A stretch of 64,000 nucleotides of DNA from Acinetobacter colistiniresistens (GCF_000413935.1 NZ_KE340376.1:4091-68090); one strand, 5' to 3'. Shown: positions 41,533 through 52,383, numbered from the stretch's first letter. Notes: generated by a model not told the origin, from the letters alone. Program-made: numbers and translations.

Positions 41533-41913
41533 ATGTACCCACAGCCTTTGATTGCGGTGGCCGATGTCGAGAAAACCAGCCTGTGGTATCAAACCGTACT
41601 GGGTTTAAAGAGCGGACATGGTGGCAGAGAATATGAACAATTGCTGTTTGAGCAGCGCATGGTGCTGCAACTGCATCAATGGCAAGCCCATGATCACTCA
41701 CATATCGGAGATCCGAAACGGGTGATGGGTAATGGCATTTTGCTTTGGTTTGAAAGCGCTCAATTTGATGAGATTGTACAGAATTTACAAACCCATCAAG
41801 TCGAAATTTTAGAAGGCCCCAAATACAATCCCAATGCACATCACCGAGAGATTTGGTTTAAAGATCTGAATGGTTATACGTTGGTTGTGGCCAACCCGTA
41901 TGGTGATCTCTAA
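41533..41913 (+). CDS. VOC (glyoxalase/bleomycin-resistance fold) protein
   Basis: A 126-residue single VOC domain: LIAVADVEKTSLWYQTVLGLKSGHGG at the start and NPNAHHREIWFKDLNGYTLVVANPYG at the end, with candidate metal ligands His and Glu in HREIWFKDLNGY. The reaction or ligand is not predictable. The ATG at 41533 is preceded by GTGAGG. It is co-transcribed with the HxlR gene and converges with trmL with 9 bases between stops, without a visible terminator. Confidence 0.83.
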   Translation: MYPQPLIAVADVEKTSLWYQTVLGLKSGHGGREYEQLLFEQRMVLQLHQWQAHDHSHIGDPKRVMGNGILLWFESAQFDEIVQNLQTHQVEILEGPKYNPNAHHREIWFKDLNGYTLVVANPYGDL

Positions 41914-41922
41914 GCTGCGAAA

Positions 41923-42393
41923 CTAGAGTTGTTTAAAACCCTGTTGTCGCCACGCTTCATAGACAATCACGGCAGTTGCATTCGAAAGGTTTAAGCTTCT
42001 TGAATTTTCAGCCATCGGCAAACGAATCCATTGTTCTTGCGGGAACATCAAACGCACCCGCTCTGGCAGACCACGGGTTTCAGGCCCCATTAACAAAGCA
42101 ACTGGACGATTCAGATCAACCGTATGTGGTGTCGCTGTCCCTTTGGTGGTAAGCGGAAAGACATGCTCGACGCTTTTGGCTTTTAAGTCGGCAAGACAAA
42201 GTTCGATATTGTCCCAAATTTGCATTCTCGCCCACTCGTGGTAATCCAAACCTGCACGTTTCAACTTCTTATCATCCAGCTCAAAACCCAATGGTTTAAC
42301 CAAATGTAGCTGCGCACCTGTATTGGCACATAAACGAATGATATTACCTGTATTCGCTGGAATCTCAGGCTCATATAGAACGACATGAATCAC
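41923..42393 (-). CDS. trmL: tRNA (cytidine(34)-2'-O)-methyltransferase
   Basis: A 156-residue SPOUT methyltransferase that methylates the wobble base of some tRNA-Leu species. The motifs [13 protein letters not shown] (about 15-27), [11 protein letters not shown] (about 98-108) and [21 protein letters not shown] (trefoil knot, about 127-147) are complete. The start is the GTG at 42393 with AGAGA upstream; the only nearby ATG is out of frame. Confidence 0.93.
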   Translation of the reverse strand: MIHVVLYEPEIPANTGNIIRLCANTGAQLHLVKPLGFELDDKKLKRAGLDYHEWARMQIWDNIELCLADLKAKSVEHVFPLTTKGTATPHTVDLNRPVALLMGPETRGLPERVRLMFPQEQWIRLPMAENSRSLNLSNATAVIVYEAWRQQGFKQL

Positions 42394-42413
42394 AAATTTT
42401 CTCTACTTTTAAT

Positions 42414-42501
42414 AATCCCTCCTAGCCTCCCTTTGAAAAAGGGAGGAACTCCCCTCTTTAAAAAGAGGTGAGGAACGGTTATAGCTCCGCAAGGAGGGAT
42501 T
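42414..42501. repeat. 88-bp palindromic element with 10-bp terminal inverted repeats
   Basis: AATCCCTCCT at 42414-42423 is the exact inverse of AGGAGGGATT at 42492-42501. Inside are two smaller stems, CCTCCCTTT / AAAGGGAGG and CCTCTTT / AAAGAGG. The element abuts the cysG stop codon at 42502. The layout is that of a REP or MITE-like intergenic repeat; similar C/T-rich palindromes are, from memory, common in Acinetobacter genomes. It could also end cysG transcription. Confidence 0.7.
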
Positions 42502-43875
42502 TTATTGCCATTTTAACTGTTCACGTAGACTCACCACTTCACCAATAATGGTTAAAGTCGGCGCTACGATCTGATGTTCAGATACTTTGGTTGCGATGTC
42601 CGCCAATGTACCCACCACCACTTTTTGCTCAGGGGTAGTACCTTTGGAAATTAAAGCCACAGGCATGCTTGGACGCTGGCCATGAGCTATCAATTGCTCA
42701 CAAATACGTTCCAAACCGACCAGCCCCATATAAAGAACTAAAGTTTGGTTTTCATAGACCAGTTCATTCCAAGGTAACTCAGGTGAGCCTTCTTTTAAAT
42801 GCCCTGTCAGGAAACGTACACTTTGCGCATAGTCACGATGGGTCAGTGGAATACCCGCATAAGCCGAACAACCTGAAGCTGCGGTAATTCCCGGCACCAC
42901 TTGGAACGTCACATTGGCTTCCACCAACTCTTGAATTTCTTCTCCACCACGTCCAAAGATAAAGGGGTCGCCGCCTTTTAAGCGACAAACACGTTTACCT
43001 TGCTGCGCATAATCTACCAATAAGGCGTTGATACCATCTTGTGGAACAGAGTGATTAGAACGTGCTTTACCCACATAAATCTTTTCAGCATCTCGGCGAC
43101 ACAAATCTAGAATCGGTGCTGACACCAAGCGGTCATAAATCACCACATCGGCTTGTTGCATCAAACGTAAGGCTTTTAAAGTCAGCAATTCTGGATCACC
43201 CGGCCCAGCTCCCACCAAATACACCTCACCTTTCGGCGCAGTCCATTCTGTTAAAGCCTGCTCAATCAGATCATTAGCTACATCGATATTGTCATTGAAA
43301 ACCTGTTCTTTCAGCGGACTGGCATACAGGTTTTCCCAGAAGATACGACGCTCATCTGGATTGACAATTTTGGCTTTGACTTGCTTACGCCACTGGCCTG
43401 AAAACTCAGCCAATTTGCCCATGCCATGCGGCACAATGGTTTCAATCTGAGTGCGTAGCTGTCTGGATAACACGGGTGATGCGCCATTAGAAGCCACCGA
43501 AATCACCAAGGGTGAGCGATCAATAATCGCAGGCACCATAAAGCGACAATGCGGAATATCATCAACACTATTCACCAGCAGATTACGCTGTTCACATTGT
43601 TCAAATACGCTTTTATTGACTTCGGGCTGATCTGTTGCAGCAATCACCAAGCGATAAGGCGTTGCCAAAACGGTTTCAGAAAAAGGCGCTTGAATATATT
43701 GCCCTGTCGATTGCTCAACCAGTTGGCGTAATTCAGGAAGGATCTCTGGTGCAATCACATCGACGATTGCACCAGCTTTGACGAGCAGGCTTGCTTTGCG
43801 GTAGGCAATATGCCCACCACCCACAATCAGACCACGTTGCTGCTGCAACTTTAAAGAGATTGGGAAAATTTCCAC
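42502..43875 (-). CDS. cysG: Siroheme synthase (trifunctional)
   Basis: A 457-residue fusion. The N-terminal part (about 1-205) is precorrin-2 dehydrogenase/ferrochelatase, with the NAD site GGGHIAYRKASLL; the C-terminal part (about 215-457) is uroporphyrinogen-III methyltransferase, with VGAGPGDPELLTLKAL, VIYDRLVS and RLKGGDPFIFGRGGEE. It makes siroheme for sulfite and nitrite reductases. The start is the GTG at 43875 with GAGG 7 bases upstream. It follows serS on the same strand by 67 bases. Confidence 0.95.
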   Translation of the reverse strand: MEIFPISLKLQQQRGLIVGGGHIAYRKASLLVKAGAIVDVIAPEILPELRQLVEQSTGQYIQAPFSETVLATPYRLVIAATDQPEVNKSVFEQCEQRNLLVNSVDDIPHCRFMVPAIIDRSPLVISVASNGASPVLSRQLRTQIETIVPHGMGKLAEFSGQWRKQVKAKIVNPDERRIFWENLYASPLKEQVFNDNIDVANDLIEQALTEWTAPKGEVYLVGAGPGDPELLTLKALRLMQQADVVIYDRLVSAPILDLCRRDAEKIYVGKARSNHSVPQDGINALLVDYAQQGKRVCRLKGGDPFIFGRGGEEIQELVEANVTFQVVPGITAASGCSAYAGIPLTHRDYAQSVRFLTGHLKEGSPELPWNELVYENQTLVLYMGLVGLERICEQLIAHGQRPSMPVALISKGTTPEQKVVVGTLADIATKVSEHQIVAPTLTIIGEVVSLREQLKWQ

Positions 43876-43942
43876 GTGACGCCTCTATATTTTCAATCTG
43901 ACTGAGCTCAAGCAAAAACTATGCACACATTCGATGCAAAGT

Positions 43943-45220
<1,278 letters not shown>

Positions 45221-45295
45221 TCATGAATAGAGAAAAAAACTGGCTATAGTGTAAGGCTTTAACCTAAAAAAATACAGCGATTGGCAACAAAGTCT

Positions 45296-45324
45296 CAGCA
45301 TCTACACCTGAGATGTAGATGCTG
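45296..45324 (-). other. 11-bp perfect hairpin after the DUF3298 lipoprotein gene
   Basis: CAGCATCTACA, CCTGAGA, TGTAGATGCTG. It lies 9 bases past the stop on the minus strand without a T run, so it may be a weak terminator or a 3'-end stabiliser. Confidence 0.55.
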
Positions 45325-45332
45325 GAGAAGAA

Positions 45333-46097
45333 CTAGTTTGGATCTTTAGGCAGGCTCGGTAAATATTCCGCCTTCACAAACTGTTTGGCAGCATAATATG
45401 GCAACGTCAATTCACTCATGCCTTCAGCATAGGACGCAAGTTCATACAGCGGATAGACAAATACGATACCATTCACACCATAATAATAGTTATCGCTGAC
45501 CTGTAGTTGCTCTTTCTTAATGCTATGGTCTTCGAGCCAGTTTTGATTGGATGCATACAGCTCATCGCGTAGCTTAGTATTCATATCAGGCTTGAGTAAC
45601 TCACTGACCGTAATATGTTTTTTATTGCTCAAATCAAAATTCACAAACTCTTGATGTGACATACCATGTGCCGCCCCCGCAGAATAGGAATAAGTCTGGA
45701 TCGCAAAAGTCGCTAGATTATAGTTTTGCCCAATAAAACGCACATAAGTACTGCTTTCACTCTGCGATGGCTCATCCGCTGGAACTTTTACTTTTTGATC
45801 CGCAATATTGGAAAATGCATTCGGCTCGGCCTTTTTCATCCGGTTTACGAAATAGTCATCAATCCATTTCTGATTGGTTTCAACCGTTTGTAAATCATAA
45901 GTGGTACAGCCATCCTCCAAACATACTTTTTGTTTTGGCAGTTTAACCGCCACGACTTTTGCATGAATCAATGGAATATCCACTTTTTCCGTTGTCGCTG
46001 AACTGTCCTTTTTGGGTTGGCAACCCGCGAGTGCAACAACTGTCAGAATTGGGAGCAGTGGAATCATTTTTGATAATTGTGAAGTCTTCATCGTCAT
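45333..46097 (-). CDS. RsiV/DUF3298-type lipoprotein
   Basis: A 254-residue protein: basic N-terminus, hydrophobic core and LAGC lipobox (Cys26), then a region with a CLEDGC cysteine pair (about 58-63) and a C-terminal DUF3298/RsiV-like domain (YSAGAAHGMSHQEFVNFDLSNKK...ITVSELLKP). In RsiV of Bacillus the same domain binds lysozyme, so a role in sensing or inhibiting lysozyme is possible but not shown here. The start may be either ATG at 46097 or the one two codons later. Confidence 0.75.
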   Translation of the reverse strand: MTMKTSQLSKMIPLLPILTVVALAGCQPKKDSSATTEKVDIPLIHAKVVAVKLPKQKVCLEDGCTTYDLQTVETNQKWIDDYFVNRMKKAEPNAFSNIADQKVKVPADEPSQSESSTYVRFIGQNYNLATFAIQTYSYSAGAAHGMSHQEFVNFDLSNKKHITVSELLKPDMNTKLRDELYASNQNWLEDHSIKKEQLQVSDNYYYGVNGIVFVYPLYELASYAEGMSELTLPYYAAKQFVKAEYLPSLPKDPN

Positions 46098-46176
46098 GCA
46101 AGTCTCTGATGTTTTTCTTCACTATACAAAGCCTTGTCCAGAGATGAAATTAAAAAATGTATCCAAGATTCGCTCA

Positions 46177-46209
46177 TAAAAAAAAGCCGCAACAGTTGCG
46201 ACTTTTTTT
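46177..46209 (-). terminator. lolA terminator
   Basis: On the minus strand AAAAAGTCGCAAC, TG and GTTGCGGCTTTTT, then a long T run, about 14 bases past the lolA stop. Confidence 0.85.
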
Positions 46210-46222
46210 ATGAAGCAATCGA

Positions 46223-46921
46223 TTACTGATCAATAATATCGGTGCCTTTAGGTGGGGTAAAATTAAACACAGAAGCTGGAATCGGCTGATTCACTTTCAG
46301 ATTGCTAAAACGTACATAAGTGGTTTGACCCAAAGAATCCTGTAATACCATCAAGTTTGGTGCTTTATTCGCCCCGAAACTAATAGTCAGACTTTGGAAA
46401 GCCCCATCTTCCTGCTTTGGATATAAGGTGTAATACAACTTGGTGCGGTCCGGCTGAGTCACTCGATATGACTGCATGATCTGATTGGTATTACCTGACA
46501 ACAACAAGGCAGGCGTATTGGCAATTTGGTCATCTAAGCTTTGACGTACTGCTTGCTGTAAGTCTGGATCATAAATCCACACCACTTTACCCGTAGTCAC
46601 AATGGTTTGTTTTGCTGGACTCGTGGTCTCCCAATAGAACTTCCCGGGACGTTCAACTTTCATGGTCCCTTTAAAAGCCTGATTCATATGTTGAGCAGTT
46701 AAGCCCTTTTTTTGTACTGCTTTATTACTGGTTGCCACTTTTGTGGTTTGTTCAAAATCTGCAGTGAATCGTTGCAAGCCAGATAGCTGTTGAACCAAAC
46801 TGGTCGTGGCTTGCTGAGCCGATGCAGCGACTGGTGCAGCGAATACCTGACTACTCACAACAGGAGCAAGTGTCATTGCACTTAACGTTGCAGCATAAGC
46901 CATTTTTTTTACGAAATTCAT
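46223..46921 (-). CDS. lolA: Outer-membrane lipoprotein carrier protein LolA
   Basis: A 232-residue periplasmic chaperone that takes lipoproteins from LolCDE to LolB. A signal peptide ends near AFA-APV (about residue 28). FTADFEQTT (about 53-61), GTMKVERPGKFYWETTSPAKQTIV and VWIYDPDLQQAVRQ are typical LolA strands, including the conserved Arg in RPGKF. It is divergent from the pirin gene. Confidence 0.93.
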   Translation of the reverse strand: MNFVKKMAYAATLSAMTLAPVVSSQVFAAPVAASAQQATTSLVQQLSGLQRFTADFEQTTKVATSNKAVQKKGLTAQHMNQAFKGTMKVERPGKFYWETTSPAKQTIVTTGKVVWIYDPDLQQAVRQSLDDQIANTPALLLSGNTNQIMQSYRVTQPDRTKLYYTLYPKQEDGAFQSLTISFGANKAPNLMVLQDSLGQTTYVRFSNLKVNQPIPASVFNFTPPKGTDIIDQ

Positions 46922-47212
46922 AAAAACAACCTTCTATCAGATTTCTACTGGTATGACGACATCTTACTGTTTTTGATCATTAAAAAAATGAAGAAAAGCA
47001 ATGGTTTTGTGTAATTCGTGTCGCAAAGTTCTGCATTATGTATGAAGTTACAGCCTTTATGTAGAGATTGTAAGAACGAAAATTAACTTTTCGACCATTC
47101 ACCAACGGCATTCGTCAATGTCCGATCAGGGAAAATTATTGATCAGGTCTCATCTGGACGAACCATCAACATTTGCTAAGCTAAAAGCCAATGATTTTAA
47201 CCTGTATCATTC

Positions 47213-48076
47213 ATGAAAAGTCTTGCCTTTATTCACCGTAATGACACTCGATTTGCGATTGGTGATTTTTATCCAGCCCTTTCCGTGTTTTCTTATCAAG
47301 AGCTGGGCAATACCACCTCCCCCTTTTTATTGCTAGATCACCTAGGGCCAGGACGCTTGGCACCTAAAAGTACTAAAAAAGGCGTGAATGAACATCCACA
47401 CCGCGGCTTTGAAACCGTGACCTTTGTGTTTGCGGGTGAACTACAACACCAAGACTCAACCGGGCAAGGCGGAATCATCGGACAAGGTGATGTGCAATGG
47501 ATGACCGCAGCCTCTGGCATTCAGCACACAGAACATTTTAGCCCCGCCTTTCGTGAACGGGGCGGATACTTTGAAATGCTGCAATTGTGGGTCAACCTTC
47601 CCGCAAAAGATAAGATGTCTGCACCGCGTTATCAAAGTTTATTGAATAACACCATCCCTAAAGTACCACTCGAACAAGATGCAGGCTATGTGCGGGTTGT
47701 GGCGGGACAGTTTCAAAATATTCAGGGCATAGCCCAGACATTTAGCCCGATGCAGGTCTTAGACGTTCATTTAAATAAAGGTCATCCGTTAATACTTCCT
47801 GCCCAGCATGGCGACAGCACTTTAATTTATCTCCGTAAAGGTAAGCTTCAATTCACTAAACATGAAGACATCTTGCAAGAACAAGCCTTAGCGGTGATGT
47901 CCAGCTTTGATACCAATGTTGCGATTACGGCATTAGAAGATTGTGATCTATTATTTTTATCTGCGCCACCCTTGCAGGAGCCGATCAATGGACATGGCTT
48001 TTTTGTGATGAACAGTTATGCGGAAATTTTACAGGCCTATGAGGATTTAAAAAGCGGGGCTTTTGGGAAATCTTAA
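47213..48076 (+). CDS. Pirin family protein
   Basis: A 287-residue double cupin. The N-terminal cupin has the pirin metal motif: HPHRGFETVTFVFAGELQHQDS (His residues near 61-63 and 79-81) and QWMTAASGIQHTEHF (His near 103 and 106). Bacterial pirins include quercetin dioxygenases and regulators of metabolic enzymes; the role here is unknown. It starts at the ATG at 47213 and shares a terminator with rpmA. Confidence 0.88.
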   Translation: MKSLAFIHRNDTRFAIGDFYPALSVFSYQELGNTTSPFLLLDHLGPGRLAPKSTKKGVNEHPHRGFETVTFVFAGELQHQDSTGQGGIIGQGDVQWMTAASGIQHTEHFSPAFRERGGYFEMLQLWVNLPAKDKMSAPRYQSLLNNTIPKVPLEQDAGYVRVVAGQFQNIQGIAQTFSPMQVLDVHLNKGHPLILPAQHGDSTLIYLRKGKLQFTKHEDILQEQALAVMSSFDTNVAITALEDCDLLFLSAPPLQEPINGHGFFVMNSYAEILQAYEDLKSGAFGKS

Positions 48077-48110
48077 AACCAATCCATACTGCAAAAATCC
48101 AGTACATATA

Positions 48111-48137
48111 AAAAAACCCGCTAAAAGCGGGTTTTTC
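48111..48137. terminator. Bidirectional terminator between pirin and rpmA
   Basis: AAAAAACCCGC, TAAAA loop, GCGGGTTTTT, ending both convergent genes. Confidence 0.9.
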
Positions 48138-48150
48138 GAACTATTAAAAC

Positions 48151-48405
48151 TTAAGCTTCAACAGTTACATAGCGACGGCCAAATTGACCTTTCACTTCAA
48201 ATTTTACTACGCCGTCAGCAGTAGCAAATAAAGTATGGTCACGGCCCATACCAACATTTGCACCAGCGTGGAATTCTGTACCACGTTGACGAACGATGAT
48301 GTTACCAGCAGTTACAGTTTGACCACCGTAAACTTTAACACCTAACATCTTAGGATTCGAATCACGACCGTTCTTCGTCGATCCACCGGCTTTTTTAGTT
48401 GCCAT
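48151..48405 (-). CDS. rpmA: Ribosomal protein bL27
   Basis: An 84-residue 50S protein with the long basic N-terminus ([20 protein letters not shown]) that reaches the peptidyl-transferase centre, and [21 protein letters not shown]. It is 18 bases after rplU and co-transcribed with it. Confidence 0.97.
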   Translation of the reverse strand: MATKKAGGSTKNGRDSNPKMLGVKVYGGQTVTAGNIIVRQRGTEFHAGANVGMGRDHTLFATADGVVKFEVKGQFGRRYVTVEA

Positions 48406-48423
48406 GTCTATTTACTCCTCGTA

Positions 48424-48735
48424 TTAGCCTGCGATACCAGTAATTTTCAACTCGGTAAACCATTGACGGTGACCTTGTTGCTTACGGTAATGTTTACGAC
48501 GACGCATTTTGATGATGCGGATTTTGTCGTGACGACCATGGCCAACTACTTCTGCAGTTACTTTTGCGCCAGCTACAACTGGAGCACCGATTTGAATGTT
48601 GTCACCGTTAACAACCATTAATACGTCATCAAACGTAATAGTCGCGCCAGTTTCAGCTTTCAATAATTCTACTTTAAGGGTTTCACCCTCAACAACACGG
48701 TGCTGTTTACCACCGCTTTGGATTACTGCGTACAT
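48424..48735 (-). CDS. rplU: Ribosomal protein bL21
   Basis: A 103-residue 50S protein starting [14 protein letters not shown] and ending in the basic RNA-binding [16 protein letters not shown]...TELKITGI. The ATG at 48735 has GGAG 6 bases upstream; a longer frame extending to 48912 is upstream leader and promoter, not protein. Confidence 0.97.
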   Translation of the reverse strand: MYAVIQSGGKQHRVVEGETLKVELLKAETGATITFDDVLMVVNGDNIQIGAPVVAGAKVTAEVVGHGRHDKIRIIKMRRRKHYRKQQGHRQWFTELKITGIAG

Positions 48736-48807
48736 AATGTACTCCAACTTGCCCGTGTCGTCGTGCCGATAAAGGGATATACCGATCTTAAGACGAACGC
48801 CACTGGG

Positions 48808-48836
48808 GTTATACAAGGGGACAAATTTTAAGTGAA
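48808..48836 (-). promoter_or_regulatory. Candidate rplU-rpmA promoter
   Basis: Reading the minus strand: TTCACT (48836-48831), 17 bases, TATAAC (48813-48808), about 70 bases before the rplU start. Confidence 0.55.
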
Positions 48837-49183
48837 AATTGATCAAACAACAAGTGATTTTACATAAACATATGGATATTGATAACTTGCTTGGATTTTT
48901 CAGCAAAATCAATTAGATTGATGACGAACTGTTTTGATTGCTTCTGATCAAGATTTGAAATACATTTTTAAAAACAAATTGCAACGATAACAAGCTGTGT
49001 TTTTACAACGCCATAATTAAAGTGATGGTATTCGGTGGGAAACGCTCTTTTCTGTCTAAATTAAGACCAAAAAACTCACCATCGTGTCTTAAATGACGGA
49101 TTACACAGTCTGTATAACTGTTAAGTGGTCGATTAATTGATACACTTGGCAACATTACCCACCTATACGAGGTTTTTCTTCAT
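48837..49183. other. Divergent gap between rplU and ispB
   Basis: About 350 bases with no supported gene. It should contain the ispB promoter; GAGG (49169-49172) precedes the ispB start by 11 bases. No further motif is firm. Confidence 0.4.
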
Positions 49184-50161
49184 ATGGTTATCGATTTTAA
49201 GCAAGACATTCTCTCCCCTGTTGCGACAGATTTTGCTGCGATGGATCGCCTCATTAATGAAGGAATTAGCTCTAAAGTCGGTTTAGTGATGAGTGTCAGC
49301 AAACATGTCGTAGAAGCAGGCGGTAAACGTATGCGTCCGATCATGTGCCTACTCGCTGCGCGTGCCTGCGGTCTAGCCAATATGCAACAAGCACAACACT
49401 TGGCAGCCGTGATTGAAATGCTGCATACCGCAACCTTGGTGCATGACGATGTCGTAGATGAATCGAGCCTACGTCGTGGCCGCCCCACTGCAAATGCAAC
49501 CTGGAACAACCAGACTGCTGTTTTAGTGGGTGACTTCCTGATTTCAAGAGCTTTTGATTTATTGGTCGATTTAAATAATATGACCTTATTAAAAGACTTT
49601 TCAACGGGAACCTGTGAAATTGCAGAAGGTGAAGTCTTACAGCTGCAATCTCAGCACCAGCCAGAAACCACTGAAGAAACCTATTTAAGAATTATCCATG
49701 GTAAAACCTCCCGTCTATTTGAGCTCGCCACAGAAGGCGCAGCAATTTTGGCAGGAACGGAAGAATATCGTGAACCTTTGCGTCGCTTCGCAGGTCATTT
49801 TGGTAATGCCTTTCAAATTATTGACGATATTTTAGATTACACCTCTGATGCAGAAACATTAGGTAAAAATATTGGTGATGATTTAATGGAAGGCAAACCG
49901 ACTTTACCGTTAATTTCAGCATTAGCTCATTCAACTGGTGATGATCACGAAATCATTCGTCGTAGTATTGCAACGGGTGGCGTGGAGCATTTAGATAAAG
50001 TGATTGAAATTGTTCATCACTCAGGTGGCCTAGATTACTGTCAAAAACGTGCACAACAAGAAACGGATGCCGCTTTAGAGGCGTTAAAAGCGCTACCAGA
50101 TAATGAATATCGCCAAGCACTGATCAATTTGACTTTAATGGCTTTACATCGACTACAATAA
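49184..50161 (+). CDS. ispB: Octaprenyl/polyprenyl diphosphate synthase
   Basis: A 325-residue trans-prenyltransferase that makes the side chain of ubiquinone. GGKRMRPIM (about 46-54), the first Asp-rich motif HDDVVDESSLRRG (about 86-98) and the second, DDILDY (about 213-218), are complete. Length is that of IspB. It is divergent from rplU-rpmA, the usual order in gamma-proteobacteria, and is followed by the Gcr-type gene 14 bases on. Confidence 0.92.
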   Translation: MVIDFKQDILSPVATDFAAMDRLINEGISSKVGLVMSVSKHVVEAGGKRMRPIMCLLAARACGLANMQQAQHLAAVIEMLHTATLVHDDVVDESSLRRGRPTANATWNNQTAVLVGDFLISRAFDLLVDLNNMTLLKDFSTGTCEIAEGEVLQLQSQHQPETTEETYLRIIHGKTSRLFELATEGAAILAGTEEYREPLRRFAGHFGNAFQIIDDILDYTSDAETLGKNIGDDLMEGKPTLPLISALAHSTGDDHEIIRRSIATGGVEHLDKVIEIVHHSGGLDYCQKRAQQETDAALEALKALPDNEYRQALINLTLMALHRLQ

Positions 50162-50175
50162 TTTTCTGACTGTCT

Positions 50176-52224
50176 ATGCAATTAACTGTATCTGATCTTT
50201 TTTTAAAAATGCAGGAACAGCTTGACCAACCTCAAGCTGTTCTTGACGAACAACTGCTGATTGAACTGGTCAATCGGATACGCCCAAAAAATTCCAATGA
50301 TGCAGATGAAGTCAAACAACGTATTCATGCGTTGATCAAAATATTATTACTGACCCCAACATCGGCAATTCTCGTACAGAATTTTTTGCTTAAACTGATC
50401 AGCCAATATAAACAGATTAGTTTATATGCCGATAGCGGCATTCTCTCGCTGGATGGCTTCTGGAATCAGCTAGGACAACGTTTAGGCGCACACTTCCTTC
50501 CTTTAGTCGAAGATGGCCAACAGCTCAAAACCTTGATTGGAAAAGTCTTTCATCAGGAAAATGACAGTGAATGGCTTGATCTGATTGAGAATCGGGACTG
50601 GATTACGCTCTTTAACCTGTTAGGTGAAAGTCAAAGCAATACCACTGAAAAGCAGATTTCAAAGAATGAGCTAATTAAAGCCATTACTGTATTATCCTAT
50701 CGAATCAGCGGGATTGGCCTCTATCCTGAATTTATTAATGCACAACCCGACATTACTGAATATGAATCCCCTTTTCTGGTACAAAACCGAGAAATTGTAG
50801 AGTTCATTGAAAAATATAAGAAACAGATTGATGACCAAGATGCAGTTGCCGTTTTACCGCCACCAGATGCCTCTCAAGCCTTTGTGATGCTGGATCAATG
50901 CCGCGAAGTCGTGCTGAAAATTCGCCGCGCCACCAAGCGGATTGGTGTCAGTATCAGCCTGACTTATTTATTGTCGCTGCTAGAGCAAGCCATTGACCGC
51001 ATCGAACTGCTACTGACGTTATTAGCCAGTAAAAATGATGCACGCTATACCGCCTTGGGTAAACTCATTACAGACTTAACCAAAGCCCACTATAATGAAA
51101 AAAGTGTCCGTCATTTACTCACCTCAACCAGTGAGTTAATTGCCTTACAGGTGACGGAAAATGCCAGTAAAACGGGTGAACATTACGTAAGTACAGACAA
51201 ATCGGGCTTCTTTGGCATGTACAAAGCAGCGGCTGGTGCCGGTGCGATTATTGCCACCATGGCAACGCTCAAGATTTTAACGGCGCGTTTGGTACTGGCG
51301 CCGTTTGGTCATGCTTTTTTATACAGTATGAACTATGCGCTTGGTTTTATGCTGATTCATGTACTGCACTTTACCGTTGCTACCAAGCAGCCTGCCATGA
51401 CTGCAGCCGCGCTGGCTTCAACCGTACAGCAGCAAAAAGGTAGCAAAACCGCACAAATTGCAGAACTGGCCGCCTTGATTATTAATATTATACGAACCCA
51501 GTTTATTGCCATTTTAGGCAATATCTCGATTGCCATACCGACTGCGGCATTAATTACCTATTTATGGCAATACAATTTGGGTGAACCTTTACTCAATCAT
51601 GCCAAATCAGCCACACTCTTACACAGCCTGAATCCATTCACCTCTTTAGCTGTTCCACATGCAGCAATTGCGGGTGTCTGCTTATTCTTCTCTGGCCTGA
51701 TTGCAGGTTATTTCGATAACTTGGCGGTCTACCGTAAAGTCGGCCCTCGCTTAAAACAGCATCGAAGCCTAAAACGCTGGATGGGGCAAAAACGTTTAGA
51801 CAAATTTGCCAATTATATCGAAACCAATCTCGGGGCATTGGCTGGTAACTTCCTGTTCGGGATTATGCTTGGCAGTATGGGAACCATCGGATTCATCTTA
51901 GGCTTGCCTTTAGATATTCGTCACATCGCCTTTGCTTCAGCGAACTTCATTCAAGGTTTAATGACCATTGGCAGCCCTGACATCGGTTTAATTTTAGTCT
52001 CGTTCCTTGGCGTGATGCTGATTGGTTTAACCAACTTATTTGTTAGCTTTACCCTGACCATTATTGTTGCACTTCGTGCACGACGAGTTCGCTTTGCACA
52101 GTGGAAACCTTTAGCAAAATTAGTAACTACGCATTTCCTCACTCGGCCAAGTGATTTTTTCTGGCCTCCAAAACAACCCGTCGAAGTTGAAGAGCAAGGC
52201 AAAAACAGCCCGACATCCCACTAA
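50176..52224 (+). CDS. Gcr-like 'site-specific recombinase' family membrane protein
   Basis: A 682-residue protein of the family labelled site-specific recombinase (COG4389, after gonococcal Gcr). The N-terminal half is helical and soluble (SYRISGIGLYPEFINAQPDI is in its middle); the C-terminal half (from about 350) has six or more membrane helices. That topology does not fit a recombinase, and no catalytic Tyr or Ser motif of known recombinases is seen, so the name is doubtful. It is probably in one operon with ispB. Confidence 0.8.
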   Translation: MQLTVSDLFLKMQEQLDQPQAVLDEQLLIELVNRIRPKNSNDADEVKQRIHALIKILLLTPTSAILVQNFLLKLISQYKQISLYADSGILSLDGFWNQLGQRLGAHFLPLVEDGQQLKTLIGKVFHQENDSEWLDLIENRDWITLFNLLGESQSNTTEKQISKNELIKAITVLSYRISGIGLYPEFINAQPDITEYESPFLVQNREIVEFIEKYKKQIDDQDAVAVLPPPDASQAFVMLDQCREVVLKIRRATKRIGVSISLTYLLSLLEQAIDRIELLLTLLASKNDARYTALGKLITDLTKAHYNEKSVRHLLTSTSELIALQVTENASKTGEHYVSTDKSGFFGMYKAAAGAGAIIATMATLKILTARLVLAPFGHAFLYSMNYALGFMLIHVLHFTVATKQPAMTAAALASTVQQQKGSKTAQIAELAALIINIIRTQFIAILGNISIAIPTAALITYLWQYNLGEPLLNHAKSATLLHSLNPFTSLAVPHAAIAGVCLFFSGLIAGYFDNLAVYRKVGPRLKQHRSLKRWMGQKRLDKFANYIETNLGALAGNFLFGIMLGSMGTIGFILGLPLDIRHIAFASANFIQGLMTIGSPDIGLILVSFLGVMLIGLTNLFVSFTLTIIVALRARRVRFAQWKPLAKLVTTHFLTRPSDFFWPPKQPVEVEEQGKNSPTSH

Positions 52225-52255
52225 GCTTGTACAGAAAAATCATCAAAGTACAAGT
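52225..52255 (+). other. Hairpin after the Gcr-like gene
   Basis: CTTGTAC (52226-52232) and GTACAAG (52248-52254) are an exact inverted repeat with a 15-base loop and no T run. It may be a weak terminator or an operator for the next transcript. Confidence 0.45.
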
Positions 52256-52278
52256 CTAACATTTGAACTATTTTTGCG

Positions 52279-52284
52279 TATAAT
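52279..52284 (+). promoter_or_regulatory. Perfect TATAAT before a structured intergenic transcript
   Basis: TATAAT with no strong -35 at normal spacing. It lies just upstream of the paired segments CCAACC (52288-52293) and GGTTGG (52310-52315), which would form the 5' hairpin of the predicted transcript. Confidence 0.45.
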
Positions 52285-52383
52285 CAGCCAACCAAAAATA
52301 GTTTAAATGGGTTGGTATTCCCTGCGTCTATTCTTCAATAGACCACTTCTCAGCCATGGTATCGCCTTTGATCAGGAGATACT

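Noticed and set aside
48736..48912. N-terminal extension of the bL21 frame up to 48912
   Set aside because: The ribosomal protein starts at the ATG at 48735 with a good ribosome binding site; a promoter lies inside the extension.
50176..52224. Possible mobile element because of the label site-specific recombinase
   Set aside because: The protein is a membrane protein without recombinase motifs, and there are no attachment sites or repeats around it.
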